Shown here one piece after another: positions 42,000-51,635 of a DNA stretch of 64,000 nucleotides. The notes beneath the pieces are model-generated. The model made no database searches and was not told where the DNA came from. It saw only the letters and a list, made by a program, of their open reading frames with translations. Each line of letters starts with the position of its first letter. Position 1 is the stretch's first letter. The stretch comes from Exiguobacterium undae DSM 14481 (GTDB lineage: Bacteria; Bacillota; Bacilli; Exiguobacteriales; Exiguobacteriaceae): assembly GCF_000620805.1 (NCBI RefSeq), contig NZ_JHZV01000008.1:1-64000 (forward strand). Reading direction: 5' to 3'. The position numbers and the translations under genes are program-made.

Positions 42000-43499
42000 T
42001 CACTTGGTACCAAAGAGGCGTCTGAAAAATCCGATGGTAGGCTTCGCGCTTGCATCGTCTTCAGGATTTATCTGCGCAGTAACGGATAGTTCACTCGTAT
42101 CCTTGAGAGATGGTTGTTGTTGGATTAGACCTTCCGCTAGAGAACCTATATAACGCGTCAACTCTAGTTCGAATTCTCGGTCGACATCTGGTCGTCCGCT
42201 ACTTGCATGCGCCCTTTCGTGTAGAAGTGTCCCTGTGAATGCTGACAGCGAACGTAACTGGGATCGTGCAATTAGAATCGTCCCGCTCTCTCCCTGCCAT
42301 AATCCCAATGTCTGGTTGCGGTCGAATGCGAAATCGATGGATTTCACGAGCTTCACTTCCTGGATTTGAGGTGGCATCGGACCTAGCATATTCAATATGT
42401 CGGTTCTCATCTCCCAAAGTATACGTTCCTGTTGACTCAGTTCTTCTACTGGTACGATTTGATAGGAGAGCGAATCCCTTACTTCCTCGACAAATGTACT
42501 TAAATCCCGTATCGGCCTTCCTGCCTCATCTTTCTGGTTGATCAACGCACTACCCAAGTTCTCCGGAATGGTGACGATTTTGTAATCGTATCCGCTGACA
42601 TCGTCCATGATCGAGGCGTGGCTCCTGATTTGGGATGGTGTCATGAACACGACATCCTCAAGCATGTTCAATAGCTTACAGGAATGGATCGCCACGTCCT
42701 TCCATGTGAGTTCAACTGGAAGCTCTCCTTCCGTGAACCGATTCAATGATTCTACTAGAAGACGGGTCGTACGAGGTTCCTTGTTATCAAGGAGTATCTG
42801 CTTCACACGAGACGAATAGGCGGTACGTCCGACGTTCGTACGTTCTCGATTCAACTCCTTCTTCATCGCCTTCGTCAATGAGGTGATATTGTAAGAGAAG
42901 AGGAAGTCCTCCTCCGCTGCGACCTTCACGCCATTGATGTAGATATTCGCCGTATGACCATGCTTTTCTAAGATTTGACCGTATTGAACGGTGGAAAGTA
43001 CCTGCTCATCACTGAAGAGTAGAAAGAGTCGCTTCGCTTTCTGGATGTCCTCTTCGGATATATTCGAGAGAATGAATTCCGTTCCCTCGAACGCATCATC
43101 GAGAGATGGCTCGATATAGGCATGGAGCGTCATGACATCCTCGAACGCATGTTTATTGCTTTTTCCTAAGGTGAACCGCCCGTGTCTCGATAGAATCTCA
43201 ACACCGACATCATGACGATCAAACGTCGCCATCGCATCCTTCAACCCGACACCAAAACGCCCGATTAGATTCGGATGGTTCAACTTCTCCTGGTTCTCAT
43301 TTTGCGTGAAGTGCACGTACTGCAAGCCTCGGCCATAATCACGAATGCGCCAATTGCCATCCGAATCACATTCGATACGGATATCTTTTGATCGTGTAAG
43401 GACCTGTTCGTCTAATGCATTGGCGATAATTTCTCGAAGAGCATGATAGACTTCCCAGTTTTCGAGTACCTGCTCAATATTCAGGTCGAACTTTTTCAA
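42000..43499 (-). CDS. GHKL (Hsp90-like) ATPase fused to an HExxH metallopeptidase-like domain
   Basis: This encodes 499 residues. The N-terminal GHKL fold shows the N-box EIIANALDE (23-31), DYGRG (G1) and GRFGVGLKDA (G2). The middle 250 residues are unknown. The C-terminal region has LLHERAHASSGRPDVDREFELE: HERAH at 427-431 with nearby acidic residues, as in zinc peptidases. This combination in a single gene near a toxin-antitoxin/defence cluster is unusual. A LexA-like box lies 95 bases upstream. Confidence 0.75.
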   Translation of the reverse strand: MKKFDLNIEQVLENWEVYHALREIIANALDEQVLTRSKDIRIECDSDGNWRIRDYGRGLQYVHFTQNENQEKLNHPNLIGRFGVGLKDAMATFDRHDVGVEILSRHGRFTLGKSNKHAFEDVMTLHAYIEPSLDDAFEGTEFILSNISEEDIQKAKRLFLLFSDEQVLSTVQYGQILEKHGHTANIYINGVKVAAEEDFLFSYNITSLTKAMKKELNRERTNVGRTAYSSRVKQILLDNKEPRTTRLLVESLNRFTEGELPVELTWKDVAIHSCKLLNMLEDVVFMTPSQIRSHASIMDDVSGYDYKIVTIPENLGSALINQKDEAGRPIRDLSTFVEEVRDSLSYQIVPVEELSQQERILWEMRTDILNMLGPMPPQIQEVKLVKSIDFAFDRNQTLGLWQGESGTILIARSQLRSLSAFTGTLLHERAHASSGRPDVDREFELELTRYIGSLAEGLIQQQPSLKDTSELSVTAQINPEDDASAKPTIGFFRRLFGTK

Positions 43500-43593
43500 T
43501 GTGTTTCACCCGCCTTTATTTTTTCTCAGATTTTGAAATATTTTCTCTTAAAGAACGATAAGTGTTAGAGAGCACGGTTTACTGAAGCAATCG

Positions 43594-43607
43594 CGAACGG
43601 ATGTTCA
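43594..43607 (-). promoter_or_regulatory. LexA-like box upstream of the GHKL gene
   Basis: CGAACGGATGTTCA contains GAAC-N4-GTTC and fits the Bacillus SOS box closely. It lies about 95 bases from the start of the minus-strand GHKL gene and suggests DNA-damage control. Confidence 0.5.
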
Positions 43608-43725
43608 AAACACTGAAATTTTCCGAATACAATAGAGCTGCTTTTAACTGGATAAACACTCAAATTTCTCAGCATTGTCGAAAAGCAAATTAAGTATCCA
43701 CCTGGTAGACAACATACGAAGATGA

Positions 43726-44988
43726 CTATGTTTGGTAAAGTTCTAGAATCGTTTTAGTGATTTCTGTAGCCGTTGAGGCAACTGGTGGCATCCATAACCC
43801 TGTAACAGGACCATATACAACTGGATTGATTGTGACTTCATATCCTCCGTACGGATATTCTTCTTCCGTCGGCAAATAGCCAATATATCCGTTTGTATAG
43901 CCCCCGAAAAAAGCGAGATCGTCTTGAAGTGATTGCCGAATGAACAAGGCAGACTCACAAAAAGGCTCCATCGGGATGCCAGCAAACGATCCCTCATTGA
44001 GTTTAAACAGTTGGACTTCTATATCCATCACTATAGTCGTTGATTGTCGTTCCCATCGCTCCACCATGTAGTCACGCCATCGTTTCGTACTGACATTCCA
44101 ATCCACCTCTGCTCGTGATGCCATACGTTCTATGTCAGTCGGGTTCGGTACATCATCGAGCCTCATTGGATAGCTGACGGATTGTACACTATGTTTGAAG
44201 ATCGGATGGAAGGTTACTTCTGGTACCATGGTCAAGACATTTCCGCTAAGCCCATAGGCCATTTTTTTGAGACTCGCCTGATCCCCACGATATTTCGCAT
44301 TCACATTTCCGGCCGCTCCTTGGATGATCACGACCGGACAGGAGAGTGACTGTTCTAAAATCTTTCTAGCAATCCCGGGATAGTCACCAGACAAGGACAT
44401 ACTATTTGACTTCAACACATTAGGGTGTGCCGTACAAAAGATGAGGGCACCAATCAGATGCTTCGCCGATGGATCACGGATCAATAACGTACCAATCCTC
44501 TCGTCAACGATACCAGCTGGATCCGTCCCCATCTTCGCGTATCCTTCTGTCGTCTTTTCTCTTCGATTGACCCCAATCTTCCCATCCGTGACATGCCAGC
44601 CGACTTCGGCATTTTCTAGGTTATCATTAGCCTTGACGACAGCTTCAACTGTCTGCTGAATGAGCAACGTTTTATAAGCTAGGATGAGTGGGTCCGTACT
44701 TGCCGTCGCTGGCCCCGAATGTGTATGCGAGAATACGACCGTAATTTTTTCTTCACTCATATCGAGACGTTTCCCGACTCTCTCTCGTATCAGGCTCGTA
44801 TCTTCAACTAGCATGCCGATGTTATCGATACTGACGAATACGGACTTCGCCTTCTCACTCTCGAACACACATGCCGTGACGTAGAGTGGGTCGTGAACTT
44901 CAGAAATACCATTCAGTCGACTATAACCAATGAACGGCATTCCGAGTGGTGGTGAAACGTCCACCTGACAGATTCCAAACCGACTCAC
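43726..44988 (-). CDS. Neutral/alkaline ceramidase-like hydrolase
   Basis: The 420-residue product shows the family N-terminus VDVSPPLGMPFIGYSR and the metal-binding SHTHSGP at 87-93. FCTAHPNVL and QGAAGNVN follow. No signal peptide is present and the protein is shorter than the two-domain secreted ceramidases, so the substrate may be a different amide. It is preceded by debris of a LacI-type regulator. Confidence 0.78.
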   Translation of the reverse strand: MSRFGICQVDVSPPLGMPFIGYSRLNGISEVHDPLYVTACVFESEKAKSVFVSIDNIGMLVEDTSLIRERVGKRLDMSEEKITVVFSHTHSGPATASTDPLILAYKTLLIQQTVEAVVKANDNLENAEVGWHVTDGKIGVNRREKTTEGYAKMGTDPAGIVDERIGTLLIRDPSAKHLIGALIFCTAHPNVLKSNSMSLSGDYPGIARKILEQSLSCPVVIIQGAAGNVNAKYRGDQASLKKMAYGLSGNVLTMVPEVTFHPIFKHSVQSVSYPMRLDDVPNPTDIERMASRAEVDWNVSTKRWRDYMVERWERQSTTIVMDIEVQLFKLNEGSFAGIPMEPFCESALFIRQSLQDDLAFFGGYTNGYIGYLPTEEEYPYGGYEVTINPVVYGPVTGLWMPPVASTATEITKTILELYQT

Positions 44989-45099
44989 GTTAATCTCTCC
45001 TTTTCACACTAAAAAATAATAACACCTTACATATATTAACATTATCATCGATGTTCATTTTTTAACACCTGCAGCATCATACGATGACGGTCATATTAA

Positions 45100-45352
45100 T
45101 CTATGGCTATGTATGATGAGAAAACACTGCACCACTCTTTGGATTTACCAAACAAAGGGCTGCTCTCATGACATCTTTCAACTAGTCGTTTCATCATTAG
45201 TCCAATGTGGTGTGAATGATCGATATATGTCTGAAGATGTTTACCGACAGACCATTCATAATACACTATCGACCATCTCTATCCTCTGCAGTCAAAATCA
45301 GTGAAGATGGCAATCGAGGCGATGATCAGACCGTCCGTCTCTCTATATCGTA
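45100..45352 (-). pseudogene. Fragment of a LacI-family regulator (sensor domain)
   Basis: The minus-strand frames give YRETDGLIIASIAIF and YEWSVGKHLQTYIDHSHHIGL. These align with YKQIDGLVIAS and CEWSEGSHSQVYIDHSNGIEL of the intact regulator at 63271-64000. The frames are broken, with a deletion in the middle, and no HTH part remains. Confidence 0.72.
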
Positions 45353-46218
45353 ATGTATCGTGCACCTACAAAAATACTCCCTCCTTCCATTTCGACCTGC
45401 CACTGTGAAGGGTCCGAGTCTGTTCCGCTAACAAGAATGTCGACGGTGCCGGGGCGATTCATCTCATGTCCTTGTTCAATTCTGATTATCTCCGTAGACA
45501 GCGGATCAATAAACAGACGATGGTAGACCCCCATCACGCCACATGCAGTCCCAGTGACTGGGTCTTCCACTGTTCCAGCACCGGATGCGGAAAAGTGCCG
45601 ACCATGCAGATGAGCAGTATGATAGGTCTCGAGACAAATCGGATGTACGGATGCAGTAGGAAATGCGGTCAATACCTGTTGGAATTGTTCGTTGTCTGGC
45701 CGCATCCTCTTGAAATCCATCAACCGGCGGATGGGTAAAATGAGTGTCCAGTTTCCTGTGTTGCCATAGACAATTGGTAGACGATCATCGAGATGCTTGA
45801 TGTCTAATCCGATGGTTACGAGTATGGGACGGACTGCTCCTTGGAACGGAACGATTCGTGGACTCCCTTGCCGTAACCGGAATCGAGTTTTTAAAGCTAC
45901 CTGTTTTCCTTCGAGAATACCGGCTTGTGTGTTAACCGTGAATGTCTGCGGTATCTGACTAGCTTGTTCTAGCGCGGTCAACGCAGCAATCGTCCCATGA
46001 CCACAAAGATTCATCTCCTTGCCAGGCGCGAAATAACGCATACGCCACGTCGCATTGCTCGAACGTTGCACAAATGTCGTCTCCGTGAATCCAGCAACAT
46101 GAGCAATCGATTGCATCTGTTGATGCGTTAGGTGATCTGCTTGGAGGACGACACCGGCCGGGTTACCATGACCGGGCGTTTCCGTGAAGACATCATAATG
46201 GAGGACGGTCACATTCAT
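45343..46218 (-). CDS. PhzF-family isomerase/epimerase
   Basis: This encodes 291 residues from ATG 46218 behind GAGGAGG. The PhzF motifs are clear: DVFTETPGHGNPAGVVL near the N-terminus with the GNPA signature, CGHGTIAA near 75, and VEDPVTGTACG in the C-terminal half. The physiological substrate is unknown. Its start overlaps the stop of the upstream gene. Confidence 0.9.
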   Translation of the reverse strand: MNVTVLHYDVFTETPGHGNPAGVVLQADHLTHQQMQSIAHVAGFTETTFVQRSSNATWRMRYFAPGKEMNLCGHGTIAALTALEQASQIPQTFTVNTQAGILEGKQVALKTRFRLRQGSPRIVPFQGAVRPILVTIGLDIKHLDDRLPIVYGNTGNWTLILPIRRLMDFKRMRPDNEQFQQVLTAFPTASVHPICLETYHTAHLHGRHFSASGAGTVEDPVTGTACGVMGVYHRLFIDPLSTEIIRIEQGHEMNRPGTVDILVSGTDSDPSQWQVEMEGGSIFVGARYITI

Positions 46219-46592
46219 CAAACTACCTCCTCGTTCACCGAAAGTCGTTCTCCGAACGGTGAGACCGCATTAAAATGTTCATTTTTTATCGAGACCGTCT
46301 CTGTATAATCATGGAATCTTTCGACACATTCAGGGTGCACGACGGCGTTTATTGCTTGAGATAAGAACAATCGGTCAATCAGATTGACCATCGATGACTT
46401 ACCGGTGGGCAAGTATCGAATCAAACCACAATCAAGCGTACCGATTCGATTGGCGTATAGGAAATGCTCAACCTCCAGCTTGTCATAAATTCCTTTCCAC
46501 GCTACGAATCCTGCGACGTAGCACTCTTTTTCTCGCGAATTTACTACTAAAGAAAAATCTGAGGTGCCACTTTTTACAAAAGGAAATATCAT
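46218..46592 (-). CDS. Hypothetical protein coupled to PhzF
   Basis: The 124-residue product is soluble, with no clear domain (VVNSREKECYVAGFVAWKG near the N-terminus). The stop overlaps the phzF-like start (TGATGA on the coding strand), so translation is coupled. Function unknown. Confidence 0.6.
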   Translation of the reverse strand: MIFPFVKSGTSDFSLVVNSREKECYVAGFVAWKGIYDKLEVEHFLYANRIGTLDCGLIRYLPTGKSSMVNLIDRLFLSQAINAVVHPECVERFHDYTETVSIKNEHFNAVSPFGERLSVNEEVV

Positions 46593-46662
46593 AGGTCATC
46601 AACCCTTTCCATTTCTTAGTATGTTTTGAGTATACGGAATATTGACATCGGATGTATAAAAA

Positions 46663-46684
46663 AGCAAGGACAGAACGTCCTTGC
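46663..46684 (-). terminator. Terminator for minus-strand transcripts
   Basis: GCAAGGAC-AGAAC-GTCCTTGC with A6 on the left, giving a T tail on the minus strand. It probably belonged to the citrate synthase gene whose remnant lies just upstream. Confidence 0.8.
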
Positions 46685-46796
46685 CTCAGGTTGATCGCAT
46701 TTTGTACTACTCGTCTTTTTCGTACCTTGATTCGTCGCAATCAATTAAAAGTTAGAAAGAACGGAGTCTTACATACATCCATTCATTAACCTTTTA

Positions 46797-46930
46797 GATG
46801 AAATCATCTTTCGGGACATCACCCGTGTATTGAGATTGAGGTCTAAAAATACGATTATTTTCAGATTGCTCTAAAATATGAGCAGTCCATCCGACAATAC
46901 GACTTGCCGTGAAAGTGTTCATGCTTAACA
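46797..46930 (-). pseudogene. Citrate synthase 3' fragment
   Basis: The frame [20 protein letters not shown]...[13 protein letters not shown] is the C-terminal end of citrate synthase. It is fused to the S66 peptidase remnant at a junction around AACACTTTCACGG. Only about 43 codons remain. Confidence 0.75.
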
Positions 46931-47303
46931 AGAATGATTCAAGAACACTCGAATTCGCCGAACGATGGAACAAGTACTGGACCATAGAGTGTCGGGATGT
47001 CGATTTTGGCATAGATCGCGAATAGAATCGCAGTAACATCCGAGTAGCCGATGATGATATACGGATGTGGTTAAAGGCTTCATAATCGATGTACGGAAGA
47101 AGCGAGTTTGAGTTCATTCTTCCAATCGTCGACATGATGCATGTGATTTCAGGGTTTCGAATCAAATCATTGATTTCCTCCACCCGTTCTTTGATGCTTC
47201 CGGATCTGTAACGGTCCTGTTTTCCAGTAAGCTTTCCTTCTACGATAACGAATCCTCTTTTCTCCAAAATGCTCTCGTACGATGAAATGGTTCTGGGGTG
47301 CAT
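46926..47303 (-). pseudogene. Truncated, frameshifted S66 peptidase (LD-carboxypeptidase/MccF-like)
   Basis: The frame [21 protein letters not shown] and [21 protein letters not shown] closely matches the intact S66 protein at 49150-50154. It then shifts frame (the DNA still encodes an [10 protein letters not shown]-like segment) and lacks about 150 codons before a short piece matching GIILGKHEHF. The N-terminus is cut by IS3-type debris. Confidence 0.82.
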
Positions 47304-47430
47304 TGAAATGCGATATTTACTATCTACATCAATTCGAGAAGTTCGACGAACTCATTTATGCGATTCAGCAATACATTCGATTCTATAACGAAAATTAATA
47401 CCAAAAACGACTAAGCAGGTTGAGCCCAAT
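47282..47430 (+). pseudogene. IS3-family transposase 3' fragment
   Basis: The plus-strand frame [20 protein letters not shown] and YAIQQYIRFYNEN, a stop, then YQKRLS matches the C-terminal end of IS3-family OrfB proteins. One in-frame TAA interrupts it. It abuts the S66 remnant and probably caused the truncation. Confidence 0.72.
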
Positions 47431-47588
47431 AAAATTCAGAACCAACACTGTTTAAGAATTGTTTATTATTTTACCTGTCCAATTGATGATGGGTAGTTCG
47501 CTTATTGTTTTTATAGTAATTCTATTTTTAAATTATAAGATTTATTTTTAAAATATAGTAACTCTAAAGTTTTTATACAAAATCCGAA

Positions 47589-48638
47589 CTATAAAATACT
47601 CCAATTTCGAAAATCATTATTGATCGTTTGTAAGTTTTCAAATAAGTATTTTTGTAGTTTGGTTCTCCATATAGCAAAGATAAGTAAAGATTCATCTTGT
47701 TGAAATTTCAAATATTGTTCGAATCCATACAAAGAGAAAGCGAGTTGATTCAAATAAAAAGCTGGCATTTCATTTATATCATCTCTAGTTAATAATGAAT
47801 ATTTTAAATATTCCTCGATATACTTTTTTAAATCTAAAATATTAATTTCACCACTATGACTTGATTTATGACTGTACGTAAATGATCGAATAATTTCCCA
47901 ACTTGCAGGTAGAGCTGAAGCAGATGAAAAATCAATTACACTTTCTACACTGTTATTTTTTATTAAAATCTGATTCAAATTAAAATCACCGTGAGTATTT
48001 TTAATTGTCAAATTATCAAAATTATTTTTTTCACTTAATTTACTCTCTTTTAAATATTTGATTTTAAAATCTAAACAATTAATAGCTTCTAATATCATAA
48101 AATTTGAAGATTCTAAAGAAATAAATTCTTTTTTTATATGTATCATTTTTTCAATTTTTCTTATTTTGCTTTCATTGTCCCATCCACTTTTAGGCATTCC
48201 AATTGGAAAATTTGGGAGGTATTTTAAAATTTCATGTAGTTTAGCCAAATACATTGCTGAATCTCTTAATAACCAATCAGGAGCATTATTTTGAGAAAAA
48301 ATTATTCCTTCGGCTTTTTCTTGAAGGTGAAATATTCTTTCGTTGAATGACCATAAATACTCATTTTTTAGAGTCTTTAAAATTTTAGATGTAGGGAATT
48401 TACTGTTTAAAAGTAATTGATTGATAGTAGGCTCTAACTTTAATTTATTCTTATCTATAAAACTTTGAAATTCTTTTAAGATATACGTCTTGTCATTTTT
48501 AGAAACTATTTCATATATATTTGCAGAGCCATTGTTAACTTTACTAATGCTGTGTACGTCTATATTATAATGTTCTAATAAATTAATTTTTATACTTTCA
48601 TTGTTTATTCTACTAGTTTCAATTGCCATAAATAACAT
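47589..48638 (-). CDS. APH/HSK2-fold phosphotransferase
   Basis: This encodes 349 residues (a start at ATG 48626 is also possible). The kinase motif NTHGDFNLNQILIKNNSVESVIDFSSAS (about 210-240) has the HGDxxxxN and D-F-S pattern of aminoglycoside/homoserine kinase-fold enzymes. It is very A+T-rich, unlike its neighbours, which indicates recent acquisition. Substrate unknown. Confidence 0.75.
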   Translation of the reverse strand: MLFMAIETSRINNESIKINLLEHYNIDVHSISKVNNGSANIYEIVSKNDKTYILKEFQSFIDKNKLKLEPTINQLLLNSKFPTSKILKTLKNEYLWSFNERIFHLQEKAEGIIFSQNNAPDWLLRDSAMYLAKLHEILKYLPNFPIGMPKSGWDNESKIRKIEKMIHIKKEFISLESSNFMILEAINCLDFKIKYLKESKLSEKNNFDNLTIKNTHGDFNLNQILIKNNSVESVIDFSSASALPASWEIIRSFTYSHKSSHSGEINILDLKKYIEEYLKYSLLTRDDINEMPAFYLNQLAFSLYGFEQYLKFQQDESLLIFAIWRTKLQKYLFENLQTINNDFRNWSIL

Positions 48639-48639
48639 C

Positions 48640-49148
48640 TCTCATCTCTAATTAATTTTATTGGTTAATAACTCCGAATATTTCATCATACTTATGACCA
48701 TAAATCCTTAACTATTAATTGTTATTTTATGATTTACATCCACAACATTCTTCCAATAGTAAAGTATTTGAATGTTCATTTTAGTATTACAAAGGTTAGT
48801 AAGCGAGCTATGGATCGAAATTAGACACAAAATAAAATATCGTCGAGACTAAATTAAATACAGAGTTTCTAGAACAAGTTATTTCAGAAAGCTTTATCGT
48901 CATTTTACTTATTCATATAAGATATTCAAGTTATTTAATTACATTGAATACTATTGTGGTAAACACTTTAATCAGTTGTAAAATTAAATTTCTATCGATC
49001 TATACGTCACTCTCAAATATAAAAGTAATCACCTGCTTGATTTGCTCCTCAACATGTTAATACTCAATTAATTTTAAAGTCTACTAAGAATTCAACGATT
49101 GATTAGGTACATTTTTGAAGCTCTTAAAAGATACATATCCTATGTCAA
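48640..49148. other. A+T-rich gene-free stretch
   Basis: About 500 bases without a supported gene, clear hairpin terminator or recognisable remnant. I see nothing specific in it beyond short A+T-rich repeats. Confidence 0.4.
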
Positions 49149-49149
49149 T

Positions 49150-50154
49150 TTATTTAGCTGTAAAATCACTAATAATAAACACTTTTTTATTAGTAGCATC
49201 TAACTTGATTTCAGCTCCTATTGGAAGGGTAAGCATAGGATGCGTGTGACAACAATCGAAGTCGGCAAGGAAAGGTATCTTCGTCTCTCCTAACACCTCT
49301 AATAATATTTCATATGGCTTTCTACCTGTACCATTATCGTCAAAGTGTTCATGCTTACCAAGAATGATTCCAGAAACTTTTTCGAAGACTCCATTCACCA
49401 TCAAGAGCGAAAAACTTCTTTCGATTTCTGCTGCGGTCTTCATCGTATCTTCTATGAAGAGAATATCTCCCTTTTTCATTTCAGGCATATATTCGCTGCC
49501 CCAAAAGCCTTGAATTGTGTTTAGATTCCCATCAATGACTCTCCCTGTAGCCGTTCCTTCGTTAACACAAATCCATTCGTTAGGCCGCTGGTCCTTTTCC
49601 TTCGTTTTCTCTTTCCAGTTTACGAATTCATCCGTCCAGTATGGGGGGACTTTCATTTCGTACGGTAGCGACTGCTCCTCGATCAATATGTCTTTGAAGT
49701 AATCATATGTATGGTTGACGAACGGCTCGAATTCACCGAAGGAAGGAACTAGTGCTGGACCGTAGAACGTCTGAATGCCTGTCTTGGCATAAATTGCGAG
49801 TAAGATAGCTGTGACATCCGAGTATCCTATTATGATTTTCGGATGTTGCTTGAATGCTTCATAGTCTATGTATGGAAGGAGGGAGTTCGAGTTCATCCCA
49901 CCAATCGTTGACATGATACATTTAATTGTAGGGTTTCTAATCAACTCGTTGAGTTCATCTGCTCGTTCTTTAATGCCTCCGGATCTGTAATGATCTTGTT
50001 TTCCTGTAAGTTTTCCCTCTATGATATTAAATCCCTTCTCTTCTAAGAATGACTTAGCCCGATTGAATCGTTTAGGACTTGAATAAGTAACCGGTGAGGA
50101 CGGTGAAAAAATACCTATCGAGTCACCTGCTCTTAATTTAATTAATTTTTTCAT
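49150..50154 (-). CDS. S66-family serine peptidase (LD-carboxypeptidase/MccF-like)
   Basis: The 334-residue product is full length. It begins with LRAGDSIGIFSPSSPVTY and has [16 protein letters not shown], the nucleophile Ser in [10 protein letters not shown], and the C-terminal LTLPIGAEIKLD. S66 includes LD-carboxypeptidases and MccF, which cleaves processed microcin C. The insert after [14 protein letters not shown] and the GT-rich middle are typical of the MccF branch. An IS30 copy begins 34 bases upstream of the start and has probably replaced its promoter. Confidence 0.85.
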   Translation of the reverse strand: MKKLIKLRAGDSIGIFSPSSPVTYSSPKRFNRAKSFLEEKGFNIIEGKLTGKQDHYRSGGIKERADELNELIRNPTIKCIMSTIGGMNSNSLLPYIDYEAFKQHPKIIIGYSDVTAILLAIYAKTGIQTFYGPALVPSFGEFEPFVNHTYDYFKDILIEEQSLPYEMKVPPYWTDEFVNWKEKTKEKDQRPNEWICVNEGTATGRVIDGNLNTIQGFWGSEYMPEMKKGDILFIEDTMKTAAEIERSFSLLMVNGVFEKVSGIILGKHEHFDDNGTGRKPYEILLEVLGETKIPFLADFDCCHTHPMLTLPIGAEIKLDATNKKVFIISDFTAK

Positions 50155-50187
50155 TAGTCTCTTCCCTTGAACCAGACTTTTTTATAA

Positions 50188-50878
50188 GACGGTTTGTCAA
50201 ATTAAGTGCAACACTTCTTCCGTGAAGACCTCGTATGTAGTTTTCCAGTTGAGACATTTTCGTGGTCTCCCATTGATCCAGGCGAGCGCTTGAGCGAGCT
50301 CAGAACGCCTGACCTTTCCGAAGTCTGTCCCCTTCGGGAAAAATTCACGGAGAAGACCATTGGCGTTCTCGTTACTCCCACGCTACCAAGAAGAATACGG
50401 ATCCGCGAAATACATCGGTACGCCTAACGTGTCACGAATTCGCTCATGACAGCTAAACTCTTTTCCACGATCTGTGGTCGCCGTTTGGAACGTTTCCAAC
50501 GGGAAGTAGAGATGCAATGCTTGAATCGCAGACTCCATCGATTGAGCGGACCGATCTTCCATCGGTACAGCGAGATAAAAACGGCTCTTTCGCTCGACGA
50601 ACGTTGCGACACAGCCTTTGGATTTCCCTCTACCCGAGACAACAGTATCAAGCTCCCAATGTCCGAACGTTTGACGCCCCAGGCGTCCCGCAATCTTTCG
50701 GGCAGAGAAACCTAGCTCTGGATACGTCTCTATTTTGACTCTTTCTGATGTGGTAAGATGAACATAGCTCATAACGAATCCTCCGTTGAATTTTGTGTGA
50801 TAACTCTATTCTACACGAGGCCGTTATGGTTTTTTTTGTGTTTTCAGTTAGGTGTTGCACTTAATATTACAATTCGTC
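50188..50878. mobile_element. IS30-family element, copy A (internally deleted)
   Basis: The ends are related inverted repeats (TTGT.A.ATTAAGTGCAACAC). It is 691 bases against 1053 for copy B. An internal segment of 362 bases is missing, with the junction at a short TTGACGCCC repeat that occurs twice in copy B, as expected for slippage or recombination. The minus-strand transposase also has a TAG stop. Confidence 0.85.
50192..50772 (-). pseudogene. IS30-family transposase, broken copy A
   Basis: The N-terminus MSYVHLTTSERVKIETYPEL and SARKIAGRLGRQ is joined in frame to TFGHWELDTVVSGRGKSKG by the deletion, removing about 120 residues. FADPYSSW is then followed by TAG where copy B has CAG. It cannot be functional. 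Confidence 0.85.
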
Positions 50879-50943
50879 AAATATAAATTATGTTTATAAA
50901 AGCTTCCGATAATCCAATAATCTGTATCGAAAGAAGCAAGAGG

Positions 50944-51429
50944 TTATTTTGATATTGAATACATATGAACATCTTGACCACGTAATATGATCTCTTTTTC
51001 TAAGTTCATCCCCACTTTGGTGGCCACCTTCTTTGAAGCAATGTTTCCAGGTGGAATTAACGCAATAAGTTTTTCTTCAGAAAGAACATTAAGTCCATAA
51101 TTTCTTAGTGCTTCTGCCGCTTCAGTAGCATACCCTTTTCCCCAGTGTTCGCGAGAAATGCAATAGCCTATCTCTACTTGTTCCATACCATCAATGGTTT
51201 GAGGAATTAGACCAGCATGTCCTATTGGATTATTAACTTCTTTATCTACTAATAACATTAACCCCTTATTCGAACCAGAATCATATGTTTTATAAATCCA
51301 CTCTAGAAAATCTTGAGCACCCTCTCTATTTCTTATTTTGCCTTCACCTATATACCTAACCATTTCTGGATCGCTTACTAACGAAAGTAAGAATTCAAAA
51401 TCATCATTACTGCATTTGCGGAATTCCAA
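50944..51429 (-). CDS. GNAT-family N-acetyltransferase
   Basis: This encodes 161 residues. The acetyl-CoA binding region reads EIGYCISREHWGKGYATEAA (motif A, Q/R-x-x-G-x-G/A type), then IALIPPGNIASKKVATKVGM. It resembles RimJ/RimL-like enzymes that acetylate amines of small molecules or proteins. It lies between the two IS30 copies. Confidence 0.85.
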   Translation of the reverse strand: MEFRKCSNDDFEFLLSLVSDPEMVRYIGEGKIRNREGAQDFLEWIYKTYDSGSNKGLMLLVDKEVNNPIGHAGLIPQTIDGMEQVEIGYCISREHWGKGYATEAAEALRNYGLNVLSEEKLIALIPPGNIASKKVATKVGMNLEKEIILRGQDVHMYSISK

Positions 51430-51635
51430 TCTCTCTCATTCGATTGTCATTTTAATTTCTCCTTTTATCTTTCAAATTAAAAATTATTCTGATTATACTA
51501 TAATTTCATGTTTGAAAAAGAGAAATTCTAAAACATGAATTTATGTGCGTTGGCTTGTGGATTAAAGGATTGTGCATACTATTATGCGAAAGCACTTCCG
51601 ATAATCTGATGATATGTAAACTAATTCTTTAAATT

